Part shown: piece after piece, positions 35,246 to 43,949 of the stretch
Layout of the letters: each line of letters opens with the position of its first letter
How positions within the stretch are numbered: the stretch's first letter is position 1
Made by a program: the position numbers and the translations under genes
The notes under the pieces: generated by a model
The model's database searches: none
The model's input: the letters and a program-made list of their open reading frames with translations, nothing else
Told to the model about the DNA's origin: nothing
Source of the DNA: JADFDG01 sp965232985
GTDB lineage: Bacteria; Pseudomonadota; Gammaproteobacteria; Pseudomonadales; JADFDG01
NCBI GenBank assembly: GCA_965232985.1
Contig: CBDDRC010000019.1
Location: 47,164 to 111,163, forward strand
Length of the DNA stretch: 64,000 bases
Direction: 5' to 3'

Positions 35246-35279
35246 GCAGTGTCTCCGTTGATGTCGGGGTGTTAGGGAG

Positions 35280-35369
35280 TGTCCGGGAAGGTAATGTCCG
35301 GGCGGCAGCGTCAGGGCGAATAGCGTCCGGGCGGGTAGTGTCGGGGAAAGCAGGCTCCGGGAACAGGGG
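35280..35369. repeat. Degenerate 15-bp tandem repeat, about six copies
   Basis: Units of 15 bp with the core TGTCCGGGNNGGNAN follow one another: TGTCCGGGAAGGTAA, TGTCCGGGCGGCAGC, GTCAGGGCGAATAGC, GTCCGGGCGGGTAGT, GTCGGGGAAAGCAGG, CTCCGGGAACAGGGG. They fill the gap between the SDR start and the DUF815 stop. The period is a multiple of three but the stretch is not in a credible gene. Confidence 0.65.
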
Positions 35370-35389
35370 GGCAGGAGCGGAGGGGGCGT

Positions 35390-36163
35390 TCAGGCGGGCC
35401 GGCTGTTGAAGAACTGACGGGCGGTACGGCCGCTGCGGCCTCCCTTGGTCTGGGCAAAGCGCAACGCCTCGGCATGGAGGCCGGCCTGGTCGCCGGAGGC
35501 GGCGAACAGGTGGTCGACGATGGCCAGATACTGGTCCTGGGGGATCGGATAGAAAGGCAGCCACAGGCCGAAGCGGTCGGCGAGCGAGATTTTCTCCTCG
35601 ATTTCGTCGCCGTAGTGCAACGCAGGGGAGTGCAGCTCGGTGCCCGCTACCTGCGCCTGCTCGTTGTCGCTGCGGTATTCCGGCACCAGATGGCGGCGGT
35701 TCGAGGTGGCATATACGCGCACGTTTTCCGCCGGCATTTCGATTGAGCCTTCGAGCACGCTTTTCAGCGCCCGATAGCCGTAGTCGCCCGGGTTGAACGA
35801 GAGATCGTCGCAAAACACGATAAACCGGTACGGCAGGCCACGCAGATGATCCTCGACGATGTCCGGCAGCAGACCCAGATCGTCCCGGTCGATCTGGATG
35901 ACACGAATTCCGTGACTGATGCCGGCATTGATCACGGCCTTGACCAGCGAACTCTTGCCGGTGCCGCGGGCGCCCCAGAGCAGCGCGTTGTTGGCCGGCT
36001 GGCCGCGCGCAAAGCGCACGGTATTGAGCAGTAGCGCATCGCGCTGGTTGTCGATTCCGAGCAGATCCGCAAGCTGAACCGGGTCAAGCTCCATGACCGG
36101 GCGCAGTTTGTGTTGGTGCGTACGCCAGATGGCGCCGGGAACCAATTTCCAGTCAATGCTCAT
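35390..36163 (-). CDS. DUF815-family AAA+ ATPase
   Basis: A 257-residue P-loop protein of the DUF815 family. Walker A is WGARGTGKSSL (63-73), Walker B-like FIVFCDDLSF, and a sensor-like YATSNRRHLVPE. DUF815 proteins are widespread and resemble DnaA/IstB-like ATPases, but their function is not known. The start at 36163 (MSIDWKLVPGAIW) is consistent with the family; the frame upstream to 36331 overlaps the GGDEF/EAL gene and is rejected. Confidence 0.82.
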   Translation of the reverse strand: MSIDWKLVPGAIWRTHQHKLRPVMELDPVQLADLLGIDNQRDALLLNTVRFARGQPANNALLWGARGTGKSSLVKAVINAGISHGIRVIQIDRDDLGLLPDIVEDHLRGLPYRFIVFCDDLSFNPGDYGYRALKSVLEGSIEMPAENVRVYATSNRRHLVPEYRSDNEQAQVAGTELHSPALHYGDEIEEKISLADRFGLWLPFYPIPQDQYLAIVDHLFAASGDQAGLHAEALRFAQTKGGRSGRTARQFFNSRPA

Positions 36164-36239
36164 GATGAGTCGGTGCAGTGGCAATGAAGGTGGCGATGAT
36201 GACCGAAACGAGGGGTTTGTGGCAGAGCGTGCGCTTGCT

Positions 36240-38072
36240 TCAGTGAGCGTGGGCAGGCATTCCTGCTGGCGGCCAAATGGACTCGAATGCTTTGGGCTGG
36301 TCGATATGATAGCCCTGTGCGTAGTCGACACCGAGAACCTGCAGGATTGTCAGGATTTCCGCGCCTTCGACAAATTCCGCAATGGTGCGCAGGCGATAGG
36401 CGCGAGAGACTTCAACCAGCGCGCGGACCAGCACTTGGCTGTCCGGGTCGTTGTGCAGGTTGCGAATGAACGAACCGTCGATTTTCACATAATCGACGGG
36501 CAGCTTTTTCAGGTAATACAGCGACGAGAAGCCGACGCCGAAATCGTCGAGCGCAAACTGGCAGCCGAGAGATTTTATCTGCTGCATGAGTTGGCCGGTG
36601 GCGTCGATATCGGCGATGGCCGCAGTTTCGGTGATCTCGAAAATCAGAGCGGTTGGGTCGACACCGTTTTCGCTGATGGTGTTCTGGATATGGCGGACCA
36701 GGTTCGGGTTGTGGAATGACATCCCCGAGAGATTGATCGAGAGCTTTGCCTTGATCTGGTTGCGCTGCAGCTCGGCAAGACTGGCAATCACGCTGGTGAT
36801 AACCCGCTCATCGACCTGATGGATCAGGCCGCTGCGCTCGGCGCTCGAAATGAAGCGCATGGGCGAGAGCATTTTGCCGCTGTCGTCTTTCACCCGCAGC
36901 AACGCTTCGTAGTGGGTGATTTCGTTGTGGCGCACGTCGAGGATCGGCTGGAAATGGACATTGAGCCGGCCACCGGCCAGCGCATACTTGACCTTTTCGT
37001 CCCAGTACACGCGCTCGTGAACACGGGTGCGGGTGTGCTCTTCGGGGCTGAACATATGCCAGACCTTGCGGCCTTTTTCCTTCGCTTGGTACAAGGCGAT
37101 ATCGGCATTGGCAAGCAATTCGTCGGAGTTGGCGCCGTGTGCCGGAAACAGCGCGACCCCGAGTGATGCCGAGATCCGGTGTGAAGCGCCGTTACCGCCT
37201 TCAACCTCAAGGCCATCCAGCGCAGCGCAGAAACGCGCGGCGATGCGTTCAGCGCTATCAGCGCTGGTCATTTGCACGATGATCGCGAATTCATCGCCGC
37301 CGAGACGCGCGACGATATCCGAGGTGCGTGCCTGGATGCGCAGGGCTTCGGAAACACGTTGCAGCAGACGGTCACCCACATGGTGGCCGCTGGTTTCGTT
37401 GATGTCCTTGAACTGGTCGAGGTCGATCATCATCACCGCACAGCTCTGGGTGTAGCGCTCGCAGGTGGCAATGGTCTGGTCGAGTTCCTCGAGGAAGCGG
37501 CGGCGGTTGTACAGGCCGGTGAGCGGGTCGTGTGAGCTGAGCCAGCCGAGGTGATCCTCGGCAATTTTCTGATCGCTGATGTCGAGGCCGACAGTGAGCA
37601 CGCGGCGTTCGCCGCTTGTGGGGCAATCGTAGACGTTGTGATACCACTGCATGGCGATCTGGCCGCCATCCTTGCGGATCAATTCCGTCTGGTGGCTGTA
37701 GTGGCGGCCTGAGCCCGGCAGTTCTTCGAGACGGAAGCGCAGATCCGGCAGCAACGCGGCATCAGGTAGCAGATTGGTGAAGTGCTGGCCGACGACTTCG
37801 GTCTGGGCATAACCGGTCAGCCAGCAACCGTGGTGATTCAGGCTGAGGATGCGCCCGTGCGCATCCTGGGTGAGGATGGTCGCGTGTGGAATCGAGAGCA
37901 GGGCGAGATTCAGCGACTGCATATCGGCAAGGCGAAGGTCGCGTTCACGCAACTGCGTACCCAGGGTTTCGACGCTGGACGCCAACTGCGTCACGCGCTC
38001 GTGCAGCGCCGTAGCACCGTTATTACCCCTGCCGACAAGGTTGCCGAATACATCCCGAGCCTTGCGCCACAT
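36240..38072 (-). CDS. PAS-GGDEF-EAL cyclic-di-GMP signalling protein
   Basis: A 610-residue cytosolic protein: a short coiled coil (about 25-50), a PAS domain (about 50-170), a GGDEF domain with intact LGGDEF near 256, and an EAL domain with YEALLRV near 387, NLSG, EITETA, DDFGVGFSSL and KIDGSFI. The late motif reads AEFVE instead of the common AEGVE, and GYHIDQP follows. Both synthesis and hydrolysis of cyclic-di-GMP look possible, and the PAS domain probably sets the balance. No membrane segment is seen. Confidence 0.92.
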   Translation of the reverse strand: MWRKARDVFGNLVGRGNNGATALHERVTQLASSVETLGTQLRERDLRLADMQSLNLALLSIPHATILTQDAHGRILSLNHHGCWLTGYAQTEVVGQHFTNLLPDAALLPDLRFRLEELPGSGRHYSHQTELIRKDGGQIAMQWYHNVYDCPTSGERRVLTVGLDISDQKIAEDHLGWLSSHDPLTGLYNRRRFLEELDQTIATCERYTQSCAVMMIDLDQFKDINETSGHHVGDRLLQRVSEALRIQARTSDIVARLGGDEFAIIVQMTSADSAERIAARFCAALDGLEVEGGNGASHRISASLGVALFPAHGANSDELLANADIALYQAKEKGRKVWHMFSPEEHTRTRVHERVYWDEKVKYALAGGRLNVHFQPILDVRHNEITHYEALLRVKDDSGKMLSPMRFISSAERSGLIHQVDERVITSVIASLAELQRNQIKAKLSINLSGMSFHNPNLVRHIQNTISENGVDPTALIFEITETAAIADIDATGQLMQQIKSLGCQFALDDFGVGFSSLYYLKKLPVDYVKIDGSFIRNLHNDPDSQVLVRALVEVSRAYRLRTIAEFVEGAEILTILQVLGVDYAQGYHIDQPKAFESIWPPAGMPAHAH

Positions 38073-38182
38073 GAAAATGCTCCCGTGCCCCAGGTTCCCC
38101 GGGATACATGGCGCTGATCCGGTTCCTTGCGCCGCTGGTCGTGTCTTCAGGGGAAATTCGCATATCAGAGGGCAAAAGGCTA

Positions 38183-38200
38183 CTGCTAATTAATTAGCAG
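38183..38200. promoter_or_regulatory. 18-bp perfect palindrome upstream of the PAS-GGDEF-EAL gene
   Basis: CTGCTAATTAATTAGCAG is a perfect 18-bp palindrome, strikingly AT-rich against its surroundings, about 110 bp before the GGDEF/EAL start and 50 bp after the stop of the membrane/cold-shock gene. It could be an operator for a dimeric regulator. Confidence 0.5.
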
Positions 38201-38248
38201 GCGTGGGGTCGGGTAGGCGCTCTCGTCAGCCTCCCCGGGCGAACCGCC

Positions 38249-38869
38249 TCAGTCTGCCGGCCGCACGGCCTCTGCCTGGGGCCCCTTGGCACCCTGGCCG
38301 ACGCGGAAGCTGACGCGCTGCCCGTCCTTGAGGGCGCGGTGCCCGTCACCTTCGATCGAGCGGTAATGGACGAAGAGTTCTTCGCCGTTTTCGCGAACGA
38401 TGAAGCCGAACCCCTTTTTGGCATCGAACCACTTGACCCGGCCAGTCTCGCCGCCGCGTGGCAGGCGCCGCAGGCGCGGCACCGGCAGCAGCATCAGCGC
38501 GAGAATCACCGGTGGCACCAGCACAAACGGCGCGTCGGTGATCCAGCGATGTGACGGTACCTGCGCCGAGGTGACTTCCAGTATCTTTATCGCGGCAATC
38601 AGCCCGAAGAACAGTGTCAGTACCGGGTGTACACGCGAGCGGATCTGCGGGTTGGTGAGGCACCAGACAAACGCCAGACCCACGCAGATATAGGTGGCGC
38701 CGAACCTGCGCATGAGGTTGTCGAAGGCGCTGCCATTGCCGTAATCCTCCATCTGCATGCGCAGCATGCTGTTCCAGGAGACCGGATCGATCAGCATCCA
38801 CAGGCCGTTGCCGATGCAGGCAATGCCGAAAAACAAATAGATCGTGCGCGTAATGAGTTCGCGATTCAT
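38249..38869 (-). CDS. Four-helix membrane protein fused to a cold-shock domain
   Basis: A 206-residue protein. Residues 1-135 hold about four membrane segments (near 8-26, 56-74, 79-99, 112-131); the first part, FGIACIGNGLWMLIDPVSW, resembles DUF4345-type membrane proteins. Residues about 140-206 form a cold-shock domain, GRVKWFDAKKGFGFIV (RNP1) and LFVHYRSIEG (RNP2), ending KGPQAEAVRP like a free Csp. This would tether a nucleic-acid-binding domain to the inner membrane. A free Csp gene is at 40159, so the fusion is not a lost copy. Confidence 0.8.
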   Translation of the reverse strand: MNRELITRTIYLFFGIACIGNGLWMLIDPVSWNSMLRMQMEDYGNGSAFDNLMRRFGATYICVGLAFVWCLTNPQIRSRVHPVLTLFFGLIAAIKILEVTSAQVPSHRWITDAPFVLVPPVILALMLLPVPRLRRLPRGGETGRVKWFDAKKGFGFIVRENGEELFVHYRSIEGDGHRALKDGQRVSFRVGQGAKGPQAEAVRPAD

Positions 38870-38930
38870 GAGGATTCCGGTAGTGGGCAGGGCATAGGTG
38901 TATTGCGCGCACGCGACAGCCGGATCGCGG

Positions 38931-39293
38931 TCAGCGGTTCTCGCGATCGAAGCACAGCAGCGACATGGTGATCACATCCTTGATGTCACTCTTGGGGTGG
39001 CGGGGGTCCTTTGGGCCGAGTTGATCGGTAACGTCTTCAATGGTGGATTCGGCGGGCTCTGCGGCATCCACCACGAACTCGAATACGCGGCGCTGTTGGG
39101 ATACCACAGTGCCGTTGAACAGGTTGGCATCGAGCTCGGCAAAGCAGGGGAACAGTGATCGGTCGATATCGATACCGTGGCGACGCAGCACGTCGAGGAC
39201 TACCGGACTCGGAATGTCGCCCCGGCGCAGGCGATCCGTGCATTCCTGCACGCGATCATACACCTGCTTCTCTGCCAGCTTGGCGAAGTCCAT
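38931..39293 (-). CDS. Conserved-looking hypothetical protein, 120 aa
   Basis: I do not recognise this family. The 120-residue product is soluble and acidic, with an N-terminal helical part (FAKLAEKQVYDRVQECTDRLRR) and no signal peptide or membrane segment. Coding character is good, with GC-rich third positions, and a run AAGGGGGG lies upstream of the ATG. It is divergent from the FabR-like regulator, sharing a 176-bp promoter region. Confidence 0.65.
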   Translation of the reverse strand: MDFAKLAEKQVYDRVQECTDRLRRGDIPSPVVLDVLRRHGIDIDRSLFPCFAELDANLFNGTVVSQQRRVFEFVVDAAEPAESTIEDVTDQLGPKDPRHPKSDIKDVITMSLLCFDRENR

Positions 39294-39469
39294 CCGCTGC
39301 CCCCCCTTCGTAACTCCATGCCTGCGTAGCGCGACTGCGCCAGAAGTCAGACGATTCTAGGGGGGCTGCGTGAATCAGGCCAGTGCACGTGTGGCCGCTC
39401 GGGTGGCTTGGGCGTCCGCTGGAGCAATCCCTTACACTTGTGCGGTTGTTGAATCACTTCGGGGGAGCC

Positions 39470-40099
39470 ATGCGTCTGACCCGTGCCCAGCAAAAGGAGC
39501 ACACCCGCCTGCGGCTGATCGGCGCGGCGCTGGCCATGATCGGCGCTGGGCAGACACTCGACGGACTCAGCCTGCGCGAAGTGGCGAAACAGGCCGGCAT
39601 CGCGCCTACCTCGTTTTACAGCCACTTTGCTGACATCAACGCACTTGGCATTGTGCTGATCGACGAAGCCTGCCTCGCATTGCGCCAATTGATGCGCCAG
39701 GGTCGTCGGGAAATGATTGCCGAGGATAACAATTTTGCGATCCGCCAGTCGGTGTTGCGCTTCATCAATTACCTCGATATGAACGCCGGGCTGCTGCGTC
39801 TGATCGTGCGCGAGCGCTTTGGCGGTAACGAGGATTTCCGGCGCACCATCAAGCGCGAACTGCAGTTCATTGCCGATGAGCTTGCCGAGGACATCGAACG
39901 GGTTGTCGTCGAACAAAAGCGGGTGGTGATCGATAGCCGGCTGGTGGCCGAAGCAGCGATTCTGGTGCTGTTCGATTTCGGTGCCGGGGCGCTCGATATG
40001 ACCCGTACCGACCGTGAAATCGCCGCCGGGCGGCTGGTGCGTAAGCTGACTCTGGTATTCCTTGGCGGGCGTGCATTGGCGGTCAACAAGACGCTCTAG
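39470..40099 (+). CDS. fabR: TetR-family regulator, FabR-like
   Basis: A 209-residue repressor. The start RLTRAQQKEHTRLRLI, the HTH LSLREVAKQAGIAPTSFYSHF, and LALRQLMRQGRREM follow FabR closely. FabR represses unsaturated fatty acid synthesis (fabA/fabB) in response to acyl chains. The ATG at 39470 follows GGGGGAG; the extra upstream residues are not conserved. A very strong bidirectional terminator follows. FabR and FabR-like paralogues (DesT) are hard to separate, hence moderate confidence in the symbol. Confidence 0.78.
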   Translation: MRLTRAQQKEHTRLRLIGAALAMIGAGQTLDGLSLREVAKQAGIAPTSFYSHFADINALGIVLIDEACLALRQLMRQGRREMIAEDNNFAIRQSVLRFINYLDMNAGLLRLIVRERFGGNEDFRRTIKRELQFIADELAEDIERVVVEQKRVVIDSRLVAEAAILVLFDFGAGALDMTRTDREIAAGRLVRKLTLVFLGGRALAVNKTL

Positions 40100-40107
40100 A
40101 CGGTGCG

Positions 40108-40152
40108 CTGGACAAGAAAAAAGCGGCCAATGGCCGCTTTTTTCTTGTCCAG
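40108..40152. terminator. Bidirectional terminator between fabR and csp
   Basis: A perfect 21-bp inverted repeat with a 3-nt AAT loop; its core is AAAAAAGCGGCC-AAT-GGCCGCTTTTTT. The stem supplies a T-run on either strand, so it ends both converging transcripts. Confidence 0.95.
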
Positions 40153-40158
40153 CCGACG

Positions 40159-40371
40159 TTAGTCGACCATTACAACATCTTCTGCCTGCGGGCCTTTCTC
40201 GCCCTGGGTCACGGCAAATTCGACTTTCTGGCCATCGGCAAGTGTACGGAAGCCATTACCGCGGATGGCGCGGAAATGCACAAACACGTCGCTGCCATCG
40301 CCACGGCTGATGAAGCCATAACCCTTGCTTTCGTTGAACCACTTGACGGTCCCGTTTTCACGATCGGACAT
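40159..40371 (-). CDS. Cold-shock protein (CspA family)
   Basis: A 70-residue single-domain Csp: GTVKWFNESKGYGFIS (RNP1) and DVFVHFRAI (RNP2). It binds single-stranded RNA/DNA and melts secondary structure. The start follows AAATAAGGTGTT. An upstream extension is not conserved. Confidence 0.96.
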   Translation of the reverse strand: MSDRENGTVKWFNESKGYGFISRGDGSDVFVHFRAIRGNGFRTLADGQKVEFAVTQGEKGPQAEDVVMVD

Positions 40372-40551
40372 AACACCTTATTTCCTAAAAAATTGGCCAG
40401 CGCGGGAAGGAGGAACGGTTGGGTTGTCTCGATGCTGCGGCGGGCCGGGGATGGAACTGCCCCGGCATGATTGCCGGAGGCGCGAGAGTATACGGGTTTC
40501 AGGGGCATGGCGGCCAGTCCGTTCGGTCGCCCGGCCCTGATGGGCCAGGAT

Positions 40552-42513
40552 TCAGGCGAGGCCGGGCAAGGGCGGGACCGGGCAGTCGAGCGCCTCGCCG
40601 ACCGCCCGCAGCAATTCGAGTTCGGCCACTTGCAGCTTGCCGTCGTGGCTGATGCAGTCGAGGCAGGCATCCAGCAAGGGCTTCTTGAGCAGCGGCGAGA
40701 GATCCGCCAGTTCGGTCAATGCCTTGTGCAACTGCACGGCAGTCAATCCGTTCATCGGTAGCAGCGGGGGGGTGGCAGCCGCAAAGCCCCGCATCACCCG
40801 CGCATGCAGGTCGGTGCATTCGGTGTCCTGGCACCCGGAGGCATGGCACAGCATGGAAATGACGACGTTGACCGGCCCGACCACGCTGCCATACGAACGG
40901 TGACGCACCGGGCGCGCCGCCCCGGCACCCGGCGACAGGTGTTTGCGCATCAGCGACAGCGTCAGGTACTCGCGCAGCGTGATGCGTTGATCAAGATGGA
41001 TCAGTTGTTCCAGCACGCTGAGAAATGCCCTCTTCTGGTCGTCGGACATCGGCCGCAGCGCCGGCAATGCCAGATCGTGGCAGGGCAGGTGCAGGCGGGT
41101 ACCGAGCCGGCGCAGTTCCGGCATCGCGACCTTGAGGCGGTTGGCGAGGCTGTCGCTGTCGCCGGATGCGACCACGCGGATTGCGTCGGCCTCGTGCCGG
41201 GCATCGGAACCGGCGAGCGCGATGCCGTAGGTGACGAGTCGCGCGCCGGCGGCGGTGCGCAGCAGGTCGCGAATGGATTCGGGGATGCTGTCGTGCAAGC
41301 GGGTGCCGTGGGCCAGTTGTGTTTGCGTCAGTTGGCCGATGCGGGTGGTGAGGGTTTCGGTCACGGGCACCAGCGACAGCATTGTCGAGTCTGGGGAGGC
41401 GGCCATCGGCGGCGCCGGCGGCGCGAATTGCGCGGTGCTGGCCATTGCGGCGGCTGCCGTTTGCTGGGTACTGCTCTGCGCCAGGCGGGATCGTGCGCGG
41501 TCGCGCGCCAGCATCGACGGATCGATGGCCGCGATGCGCTCGTCAAGCGGCGGGTGCGTCGCCAGCAGTGCCGAAAAGTGCATTTTCACCGGCAGCGAAA
41601 AGCACATGTGGCTCATATCCTCGGCGTGCGCGTTTGCCAGCAGCGAGCCGTCGGCCGCATTGCGGATCTTCAGCAGCGCCTCGGCGAGGCCCTGCGGGTT
41701 GCGCGTGAACTGGACGCTGGATGCATCGGCAAGCAATTCGCGCTGGCGTGAAATGGCGGCCTTGATCAGGCGCCCGAAGAACAGGCCAAGATAGCCGATC
41801 ACCATCAGTGCCAGCGCAATCAGCACCAGGGCGATCATCAGCCCGACGCCCTTGTTGTCACGACTGCGGTTGCGGCCCAGGCCGGTGTTGCGCAGCAGGA
41901 ATTCGCCGAACCGGCCGAGCAGCAAAATGCCGGCGAGGATCGCATAGAGCTGCACGTTCATCCGCATGTCGCCGTTGAGGATGTGACTGTACTCGTGGCC
42001 GATCACACCCTGCATCTGGTCACGATTGAAAGCGTCGAGTGCGCCTTTCGTGACGACCAGCACGGCCTCCGTGGGCTCGAACCCGGCGACAAATGCATTG
42101 ATGCCCGGCTCATTGTCCATCACGTAGGTGGTGGGTGCCGGCGTGCCCGAAGCCAGTGCCATTTCCTCGACGATGTTGAGCAGCATGCGCTCCTGCGCAT
42201 CGACGGTATCCGGATCCACGCGGCGTGCCCGCACGGCATCGGCGATGACGTGGCCGCCAGCGCGCAACTGCAGATAACGTGTCAGCGAGCCGACGACGAT
42301 GATGGCGAGGGTGCCAAGCGAGATCCACAGCCATGCCGGCTTCGCCAGCCAGTTGCCGAGACTGAGCCCGGGCAGCACTGGCCAGTTGAATACCAGGAAT
42401 ACCGCAGCATTCACCGCGCCGACAGTGAGTAGCACCGCGAGGGAAAAATAAAAAAGCAGCAGACCTGTGCGCTGGCGCGCCCGTTCCTGATGAGCAAAGA
42501 AATCCATCGCCAT
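40552..42513 (-). CDS. M48-family membrane metalloprotease with long C-terminal extension
   Basis: A 653-residue protein. Two N-terminal membrane segments (about 18-42 and 62-80) precede the protease domain with HEYSH at 173-177; two more segments follow near 230-255. This is the HtpX/M48 layout. The C-terminal ~270 residues, after a Q/A/P-rich stretch, are not part of the usual protease and have no motif I can name. The gene lies 31 bp after lemA on the same strand; LemA-M48 pairs are common. Confidence 0.85.
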   Translation of the reverse strand: MAMDFFAHQERARQRTGLLLFYFSLAVLLTVGAVNAAVFLVFNWPVLPGLSLGNWLAKPAWLWISLGTLAIIVVGSLTRYLQLRAGGHVIADAVRARRVDPDTVDAQERMLLNIVEEMALASGTPAPTTYVMDNEPGINAFVAGFEPTEAVLVVTKGALDAFNRDQMQGVIGHEYSHILNGDMRMNVQLYAILAGILLLGRFGEFLLRNTGLGRNRSRDNKGVGLMIALVLIALALMVIGYLGLFFGRLIKAAISRQRELLADASSVQFTRNPQGLAEALLKIRNAADGSLLANAHAEDMSHMCFSLPVKMHFSALLATHPPLDERIAAIDPSMLARDRARSRLAQSSTQQTAAAAMASTAQFAPPAPPMAASPDSTMLSLVPVTETLTTRIGQLTQTQLAHGTRLHDSIPESIRDLLRTAAGARLVTYGIALAGSDARHEADAIRVVASGDSDSLANRLKVAMPELRRLGTRLHLPCHDLALPALRPMSDDQKRAFLSVLEQLIHLDQRITLREYLTLSLMRKHLSPGAGAARPVRHRSYGSVVGPVNVVISMLCHASGCQDTECTDLHARVMRGFAAATPPLLPMNGLTAVQLHKALTELADLSPLLKKPLLDACLDCISHDGKLQVAELELLRAVGEALDCPVPPLPGLA

Positions 42514-42544
42514 GGCAGCGGGATGCGCGCTCAGGCAGTGCTGT

Positions 42545-43129
42545 TTACTGGAACGAAACCTTCACTGCCTGACGGGCTTCGGGTTGATCCACTTCATACA
42601 GTTCAGCGGCCTTGAAATTGAACATGCCGGCAACGAAATTGCTGGGGAACTGTTCGCGATAGGTGTTGTGGTTCATCGCCGCATCGTTGTACGCCTGGCG
42701 CGCAAAGCCGACCTTGTTCTCGGTGGAGGTGAGTTCTTCCATCAGTGCTGCCATCGTCTGGTTGGCCTTGAGATCCGGGTAGTTCTCCGACAGCGCGAAA
42801 AAGTTGGCAAGTGCACTGTTCAGCGCACCTTCGGCGCGGGCCAGTTGCTGCACGCCTTCGCCGGGGCTTGCGGCGACCGATTTCTGCGCGCTGACGGCCT
42901 GGTTGCGGGCCTGGATGACACGTTCGAGGGTGTCCTTCTCGTGCGCCATGTAGGTTTTGGCGGTTTCGACCAGGTTGGGGATCAGGTCGTGCCGGCGCTG
43001 CAACTGCACGTCAATCTGTGCCCAGGCGTTCTTGAACCGGTTCTTCAGGACGACCAGCTTGTTGTAGATGCTGATGCCGATGAAGAAGGGCAGGGCGATG
43101 ATGGCGAAGAAGGCGAATACATACAGCAT
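42545..43129 (-). CDS. lemA: LemA-family protein
   Basis: A 194-residue protein with one N-terminal membrane segment (about 3-22) followed by VLKNRFKNAWAQIDVQLQRRHDLIPNLVETAKTYMAHEK, the family signature, and a helical bundle. Its function is not established. It is co-transcribed with the M48 protease gene and may present or regulate it. Confidence 0.93.
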   Translation of the reverse strand: MLYVFAFFAIIALPFFIGISIYNKLVVLKNRFKNAWAQIDVQLQRRHDLIPNLVETAKTYMAHEKDTLERVIQARNQAVSAQKSVAASPGEGVQQLARAEGALNSALANFFALSENYPDLKANQTMAALMEELTSTENKVGFARQAYNDAAMNHNTYREQFPSNFVAGMFNFKAAELYEVDQPEARQAVKVSFQ

Positions 43130-43262
43130 GTTGGCAGGCCTCCGGGATGGCAGTGGCCAGAATCTAGCTCAAGGCGCCGGCCGGCGATAGCGCGGGCCGC
43201 CGGAGCTGCCAGTGCAGGGCCTCTGTGGTACCCTTTGCGGCCTTTTTCGAGGGGATTTCGCG

Positions 43263-43649
43263 ATGGCGGATTCCCCTGTTGCGATTGCCCGGAGTCACTC
43301 TGCCATGCGCGAACCCGAATTCCTCTACCGCGTGACCTTTCTCAGCCAGGGTCAGGTTTATGAGGTTTATGTCAAAAACATCTACCAGAGCGACATCTAC
43401 GGTTTTGTCGAGATCGAGCATTTCGTGTTTGGTGGCAAGTCTGCCGTGGTGGTTGATCCAGGCGAAGAGAAGCTGAAAAACGAGTTTCAGGACGTGGTCT
43501 GCAGTTTTGTGCCGATGCACAGCATCATCCGTATCGATCAGGTCGAGAAAGGCGGCGTCGCCAAGATCAGCGAGCCCCGAGGCGGCAATGTGTCGCCGTT
43601 CCCGGTGTCGTTTCTGCCGCCGTCGGATCGCAACCGGCCGCCGAAATAG
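43263..43649 (+). CDS. DUF1820-family protein
   Basis: A 128-residue soluble protein; FLYRVTFLSQGQVYEVYVKNIYQSDIYGFVEIEHFVFG and VVDPGEEKLKNEF are typical of DUF1820, found mainly in gammaproteobacteria. The function is unknown. The ATG at 43263 follows GAGGGG; a later ATG (MREPEFLY) is a possible alternative. Confidence 0.82.
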   Translation: MADSPVAIARSHSAMREPEFLYRVTFLSQGQVYEVYVKNIYQSDIYGFVEIEHFVFGGKSAVVVDPGEEKLKNEFQDVVCSFVPMHSIIRIDQVEKGGVAKISEPRGGNVSPFPVSFLPPSDRNRPPK

Positions 43650-43656
43650 GCAAGCT

Positions 43657-43854
43657 ATGTGGGGCGAACAGAACGGCGTGCTGCTGCATTTCATCCCGAA
43701 AGGCAGCCCGCAGAGCAATGCACTGATCGAGCGGTTCAACAGGGGCTTCCGCGAGTACAACGAAGAGCGCCCGCACGACAGCCTGGACGACATGACCCCG
43801 CTGGAATACCGGCGGCAGTACGAGTCACGAAAGGCGGAAGTCTCTACGAACTGA
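43657..43854 (+). pseudogene. IS3-family transposase remnant (C-terminal fragment)
   Basis: Only 65 residues of an IS3 orfB-type transposase remain. HFIPKGSPQSNALIERFNRGF covers the last DDE-domain glutamate region, joined directly to EYNEERPHDSLDDMTPLEYRRQY. In intact relatives about 25 residues separate these blocks, so an internal in-frame deletion has occurred as well as loss of the N-terminal part. It starts 7 bp after the DUF1820 stop and precedes the efflux operon. Confidence 0.85.
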
Positions 43855-43949
43855 TGTCCAGTTGACGGGGGAGCTTACACCGGCACCGGGCAGGCTCCGG
43901 GCGAGTTCCGGACAACGGGGCCAGGCCGTACGACCGGAGAGAGAAGCAG

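Noticed and set aside
35019..35813. 264-aa minus-strand ORF with PDxxR-like repeats
   Set aside because: The repeats only reflect the 15-bp DNA tandem repeat; the rest is out of frame with the SDR and DUF815 genes.
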